Source of the DNA: an uncultured Collinsella sp.
GTDB lineage: Bacteria > Actinomycetota > Coriobacteriia > Coriobacteriales > Coriobacteriaceae
Assembly: GCA_902492935.1 (NCBI GenBank)
Contig: CABUNJ010000002.1
Span: forward strand, 1-64,000
DNA: 64,000 nucleotides
Direction of reading: 5' to 3'
Under the pieces are notes generated by a model. The model was not told where the DNA came from. It saw only the letters and a program-made list of their open reading frames with translations, and did not search any database. Position 1 is the first letter of the stretch. Each line of letters opens with the position of its first letter. Below, one piece after another: positions 60,836-64,000 of this stretch. Made by a program: the position numbers and the translations under genes.

Positions 60836-61711
60836 ATGGATTGCCCGGTCACCGCTCGTCCCACCGTTATCGTTATCTCCGACTCGCTCGGTGATACCGC
60901 TTGTGAGGTGGTGCTTGCGGCGTCCGGGCAATTTGATGAAGGGGCTTTTCGCGTTTTGCGCCTGCCCAAGGTGACCTCCGTGGAGCAGGTTAAGTCATTT
61001 GTGGGGCCGCGCGTCGATGCGGACCATCGGGATATTGCCGTGTTTCACACCATTGTCGATCCAGCGCTTCGCGCCCGCGTGCTCGATTACCTGGGTATGC
61101 TGCATATTCGCTCGGTCGACCTGATTGGCCCGACGCTCGCCGTGCTGTCGTCGCTCATCGGTGTGCCGCCCAAGGGCGTTGCGGGCGTGATTCACAAGAC
61201 CGATGACCGCTATTTCCATCGTATCGAGGCCATGGAGTATTTCGTTGAGCACGATGATGGGCGCGGTTGCGACGATCTGTCGGGTGCCGATATCGTGCTG
61301 CTGGGCGTATCGCGCACGTCCAAGACGCCGCTGTCGATGTATCTGGCCTATCAAGGTTACAAGGTTGCCAATATTCCGTTGGCCCATGGCATGGAGCCGC
61401 CCAAGTCGATTTACGAGGTTGACCCGATGCGCCTGTTCGGCCTGATTTCGACCGTCGATGTGATTTCCGAAATTCGCGATAGCCGCTTGGGCGACGACTA
61501 CGCCCGTGCCGTCGCCGGCTCCTATGCCGAGCCCGAGAGCGTGCGCAGCGAGCTCGAGGAAGCTCGTGCCCTCATGAAGCGCCTAGGCTGCTTTGTGGTG
61601 CGTACCGACGGCAAGGCCATCGAGGAAAGCGCTGCCGAGATCATTAGCCACTTGGAGGAAATCCAAGAAGCTCGCGCCCGCCGAGCCACCCGTCGAGCTC
61701 AACAAATATAG
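60836..61711 (+). CDS. ppsR: PPDK/PEP synthase regulatory kinase-phosphorylase (DUF299)
   Basis: 291 residues. ISDSLGDTACEVV opens the family; a P-loop-like GVSRTSKTPLSMYLA (about 155) binds ADP; YKVANIPL and the LFGLISTVDVISEIR block follow. It inactivates and reactivates pyruvate phosphate dikinase by ADP-dependent phosphorylation and Pi-dependent dephosphorylation of a Thr next to the catalytic His. The target gene lies directly downstream and shows the needed TSH motif. AAAAGGAG precedes the ATG. Its stop codon is inside the left arm of the palindromic element. Confidence 0.94.
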   Translation: MDCPVTARPTVIVISDSLGDTACEVVLAASGQFDEGAFRVLRLPKVTSVEQVKSFVGPRVDADHRDIAVFHTIVDPALRARVLDYLGMLHIRSVDLIGPTLAVLSSLIGVPPKGVAGVIHKTDDRYFHRIEAMEYFVEHDDGRGCDDLSGADIVLLGVSRTSKTPLSMYLAYQGYKVANIPLAHGMEPPKSIYEVDPMRLFGLISTVDVISEIRDSRLGDDYARAVAGSYAEPESVRSELEEARALMKRLGCFVVRTDGKAIEESAAEIISHLEEIQEARARRATRRAQQI

Positions 61712-61813
61712 CTAATTTGGGACGGGGCTTTTTTAGCTACCCCGGCTGAGGTCGCGATCTTTTTGGTCGATTGCCTGCGGGGGCAGCTAAAAAAGCCCCG
61801 TCCCAAATTAGCT
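61709..61813. repeat. Long inverted-repeat element, copy 2 (about 35-bp arms)
   Basis: Left arm 61709-61743 and right arm 61779-61813 are complementary with one mismatch. The arms share GGGACGGGGCTTTTTTAGC and the flanking AATT with copy 1 at 27965-28091, while the 35-bp centre is unrelated to that of copy 1. The left end overlaps the ppsR stop codon. Confidence 0.85.
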
Positions 61814-62054
61814 ACTTATGGTAAAGCGATTTAGCAAGAAACTTGCATCTGACCTGCAATTCCCTTGCATTGGTACCTTCATAAGGTAACCAACTTTACC
61901 TACCGTTTACCGCCAGTTTTAGCACGTTTACCAAACCCCGCGCCCTCTACGCAAGCCCGCTCAATGCCCGCCGTATAGTACCCTCACGGCCCGCATCCGG
62001 CGGGTCGATTCGTCACCACGGTCGTGCGCGAGAGCGCATGGAAGGGGAAGTATC
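61814..62054 (+). promoter_or_regulatory. ppdK upstream region with repeated GGTAAA/TTTACC motifs
   Basis: This 241-bp stretch has no gene. GGTAAA is at 61820-61825, GGTAAC at 61885-61890, and TTTACC at 61895-61900, 61906-61911 and 61927-61932. CTTGCAT occurs twice (about 61846 and 61863). A small hairpin CCCGC/GCGGG lies near 61990-62005. GAAGGGG at 62041-62047 is the RBS. The repeated hexamers could be regulator sites controlling ppdK; a clear -35/-10 was not found. Confidence 0.5.
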
Positions 62055-64000
62055 GTGAGCGATTGCAAGAGGGTTTACCGTTTTGGAACCGACGCCCAGG
62101 GCACCTGTGTCACTGAGGGCGACAAGTCCATGAACTTCGTGCTTGGCGGCAAGGGCGCAAACCTTGCCGAGATGAGCCGCATCGGCCTGCCGGTTCCCGG
62201 TGGCTTTACCATTACCTGCCAGACTTGCGTCGAGTACTCCGGTGCCGGCAACGTCTGGCCCGAAGGCGCACTCGATGAGATCGTTGCCGCCGAGGCGGAC
62301 CTCGAGGCCCGCTGCGGCAAGAAGCTCGGCGACGCCTCAGATCCGCTGCTCGTGTCAGTTCGCTCGGGCGCTCCGTTTTCCATGCCCGGTATGATGGATA
62401 CGGTCCTCAACCTGGGCCTCAACGACGACTCCGTTCAGGGTCTCATTGCCCAGACGCAAAATCCGCGTTTTGCCTGGGATAGCTACCGCCGCTTTATCCA
62501 GATGTTCTCCAACGTCGTCATGGGTGTTGACGCCGACCTGTTCGAGAACGCGCTGACCCAGGCACGCCTGGTTGCCGGCGTTCGAGTCGACTCCGAGCTT
62601 TCGGCCGAGGACCTGCAGGAGCTCGTGGAGACCTTCAAGGGCATCTTCTCCGAGAACGTCGAGGCCGCCCTGTACCCCGAGCTCGAGGTTGCCGACGGCA
62701 AGCCCGTCTTCCCGCATGATCCGGAGCTCCAGCTGCGCCTTGCCATTCAGGCAGTCTTTGGCAGCTGGATGAACGAGCGTGCGTGTATCTACCGCAAGCA
62801 GCATGGTATCTCCGACGAGCTCGGTACCGCCGTCAACGTTCAGGCCATGGCTTTTGGTAACAAAGGCGAGACCTCCGCGACTGGCGTCGCCTTTACGCGT
62901 AATCCGGCCGACGGCACCAAGGAGTTCTATGGTGACTTTTTGGTTAACGCCCAGGGCGAGGACGTCGTCGCCGGCATCCGTAACACCGAGCCCATCGCCG
63001 ACCTCAAGACCACCCCGGGGCTCGAGTCCGCAGGCGAGGAGCTCGAGCGTGTGTTCCTGACGCTCGAGGATCACTATCGCGACATGTGCGATATCGAGTT
63101 CACCATCGAGCAGGGCAAGCTCTGGATGCTCCAGACCCGCGTGGGCAAGCGCACCGCTACCGCCGCGCTGCGCATCGCTATCGAGATGGTCGAAGAGGGC
63201 CTCATCACCCGCGAGGAGGCTGTGAGCCGCATCGATCCCGCGCAGCTCGATCAGCTCCTGCACCCGCAGCTCGACTCCTCCAAGAAGTACGAGGCCCTGG
63301 CCAGCGGCCTTAACGCCAGCCCCGGTGCCGCCGTGGGCGAGGTCGTGTTCTCGAGTGACGACGCCGTCGCGCGTGCCGCCGAGGGTCACAAGGTCATTCT
63401 GGTTCGTTGGGAGACCAACCCCGACGACCTGAAGGGCATGGTCGCCGCCGAGGGCATCCTGACCAGCCACGGTGGCAAGACGAGCCATGCCGCCGTTATC
63501 GCCCGCGGCATGGGTACGCCCTGCGTCTGCGGCGTTGAGCGCTTCCACATTGACGCGGCAGAGAAGGTTGTGCGCATCGAGGGCAGCGACCGCGTACTGC
63601 GCGAGGGCGATGTCATCTCCATCGACGGCACCCAGGGTGTCGTCGTCGACGGCGCGGTCGACCTGGTTTCGGCCGAGCTCACCGGCGACCTGGACACCAT
63701 CCTGTCTTGGGCCGATGAGATCCGTCTGGACGAGACCGACGGTCACGCCAACCACGTGCGCGTTAATGCCGACAACCCCGAGGACGCCGCGCTCGCTCTT
63801 GAGTTTGGCGCCGAGGCCATCGGTCTGTGCCGCACCGAGCACATGTTCCTGGGCGATCGTAAGAAAATTATCCAGAGCTTTATCCTGTCCGACGACGAGG
63901 CCGTGAAGCAGCGGGCCCTGGCCGACCTGCTCAAGGTTCAGACCGAGGACTTCCTGGCGATGTTCAAGACCATGTCCGGTCGCGATGTGGTTGTCCGCCT
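62055..64000 (+). CDS. ppdK: Pyruvate phosphate dikinase (3' partial)
   Basis: About 648 residues visible of a usual 870-900; the gene runs off the window. GTG 62055 has GAAGGGG eight bases upstream. The ATP-grasp domain begins KRVYRFGTDAQG, FVLGGKGANLAEM, and has SVRSGAPFSMPGMMDT. The phosphohistidine domain reads GGKTSHAAVIARGMGTPCV with Thr476 (PpsR target) and catalytic His478. Near the end LCRTEHMFLGD opens the PEP/pyruvate domain. It interconverts pyruvate, ATP, Pi with PEP, AMP, PPi and supplies PEP, including for DAHP synthase. PpsR is encoded just upstream. Confidence 0.97.
   Translation, partial: MSDCKRVYRFGTDAQGTCVTEGDKSMNFVLGGKGANLAEMSRIGLPVPGGFTITCQTCVEYSGAGNVWPEGALDEIVAAEADLEARCGKKLGDASDPLLVSVRSGAPFSMPGMMDTVLNLGLNDDSVQGLIAQTQNPRFAWDSYRRFIQMFSNVVMGVDADLFENALTQARLVAGVRVDSELSAEDLQELVETFKGIFSENVEAALYPELEVADGKPVFPHDPELQLRLAIQAVFGSWMNERACIYRKQHGISDELGTAVNVQAMAFGNKGETSATGVAFTRNPADGTKEFYGDFLVNAQGEDVVAGIRNTEPIADLKTTPGLESAGEELERVFLTLEDHYRDMCDIEFTIEQGKLWMLQTRVGKRTATAALRIAIEMVEEGLITREEAVSRIDPAQLDQLLHPQLDSSKKYEALASGLNASPGAAVGEVVFSSDDAVARAAEGHKVILVRWETNPDDLKGMVAAEGILTSHGGKTSHAAVIARGMGTPCVCGVERFHIDAAEKVVRIEGSDRVLREGDVISIDGTQGVVVDGAVDLVSAELTGDLDTILSWADEIRLDETDGHANHVRVNADNPEDAALALEFGAEAIGLCRTEHMFLGDRKKIIQSFILSDDEAVKQRALADLLKVQTEDFLAMFKTMSGRDVVVR

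Noticed and set aside
57799..60969. 1056-codon open frame on the minus strand opposite glyQ-glyS
   Set aside because: Product is a low-complexity Gly/Val/Asp/His mixture with no recognisable fold, exactly antisense to two certain genes. It arises from codon bias in a GC-rich frame.
27965..61813. The inverted-repeat elements as ordinary bidirectional terminators
   Set aside because: Arms are far longer than needed, enclose 35-52 bp of variable sequence, and one copy lies between co-directional operon genes; termination may still be a side effect.
1..64000. CRISPR array
   Set aside because: No regularly spaced short direct repeats were found; the only repetitive coding DNA is the degenerate ChW repeats.

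Overview
The window looks like a chromosomal segment of a Gram-positive, moderately high-GC actinobacterium of the class Coriobacteriia, most likely Collinsella or a close relative. This is inferred from the ChW-repeat (clostridial hydrophobic W repeat) surface proteins, a fused RmlC-RmlD, a fused AroE-AroK, many TTG/GTG starts, and housekeeping neighbourhoods (mreBCD-PBP2-rodA, rplU-rpmA-obgE-nadD-yqeK-rsfS, rpsP-khpA-rimM-trmD-lepB, glyQS, ppsR-ppdK) on a non-LPS background. No CRISPR array, transposase, integrase, phage structural gene or rRNA was seen.

Layout. 1-7559: three tandem ChW-repeat surface proteins, each carrying a different effector module: an NlpC/P60-like Cys/His domain (5' end outside the window), an L,D-transpeptidase, and a domain that reads like a GT80 sialyltransferase. 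7776-16738: a lower-GC surface-polysaccharide cluster (GT8, several GT2, flippase, DUF2304, DUF2142 membrane protein, tandem-domain GT4). 16849-21938: dTDP-L-rhamnose genes (rfbA, rfbB, rfbC-D fusion), visibly more G/C-rich than their neighbours. A lower-GC two-gene cassette (DUF4869-like protein plus P-loop NTPase) sits between rfbA and rfbB. 22046-24802: a membrane GT2 on the minus strand and a Wzm/Wzt-type ABC polysaccharide exporter. 24857-24933: tRNA-Arg(UCU).

25038-33601 (minus): one run encoding all seven shikimate steps plus chorismate mutase/prephenate dehydratase and prephenate dehydrogenase. Transcription order is DAHP synthase, tyrA, aroB, aroA, aroC, pheA, aroE-aroK, aroQ. 33806-33882: tRNA-Arg(CCG) with a good promoter and terminator. 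33959-39894: P-type ATPase, zinc-ribbon membrane protein, cyclophilin, TPR membrane protein. 40010-46918: rod-shape/elongasome operon. 46929-53685: radical SAM/DUF2344 pair, L21, L27, ObgE, NadD, YqeK, RsfS. 53785-55038 (minus): DNA polymerase IV. 55240-57730: rpsP operon. 57790-60801: glycyl-tRNA synthetase. 60836 to the end: PpsR and the start of pyruvate phosphate dikinase (cut by the window).

How the genes work together. Nucleotide-rhamnose supply, glycosyltransferases and two potential export routes (flippase and ABC) would build a rhamnose-containing wall polysaccharide. The ChW proteins would sit on the same surface. The most striking candidates for undescribed biology are the secreted ChW/GT80-like protein, the DUF4869/NTPase cassette, and a family of roughly 105-130-bp elements with about 35-bp inverted arms found twice complete and once as a half arm.
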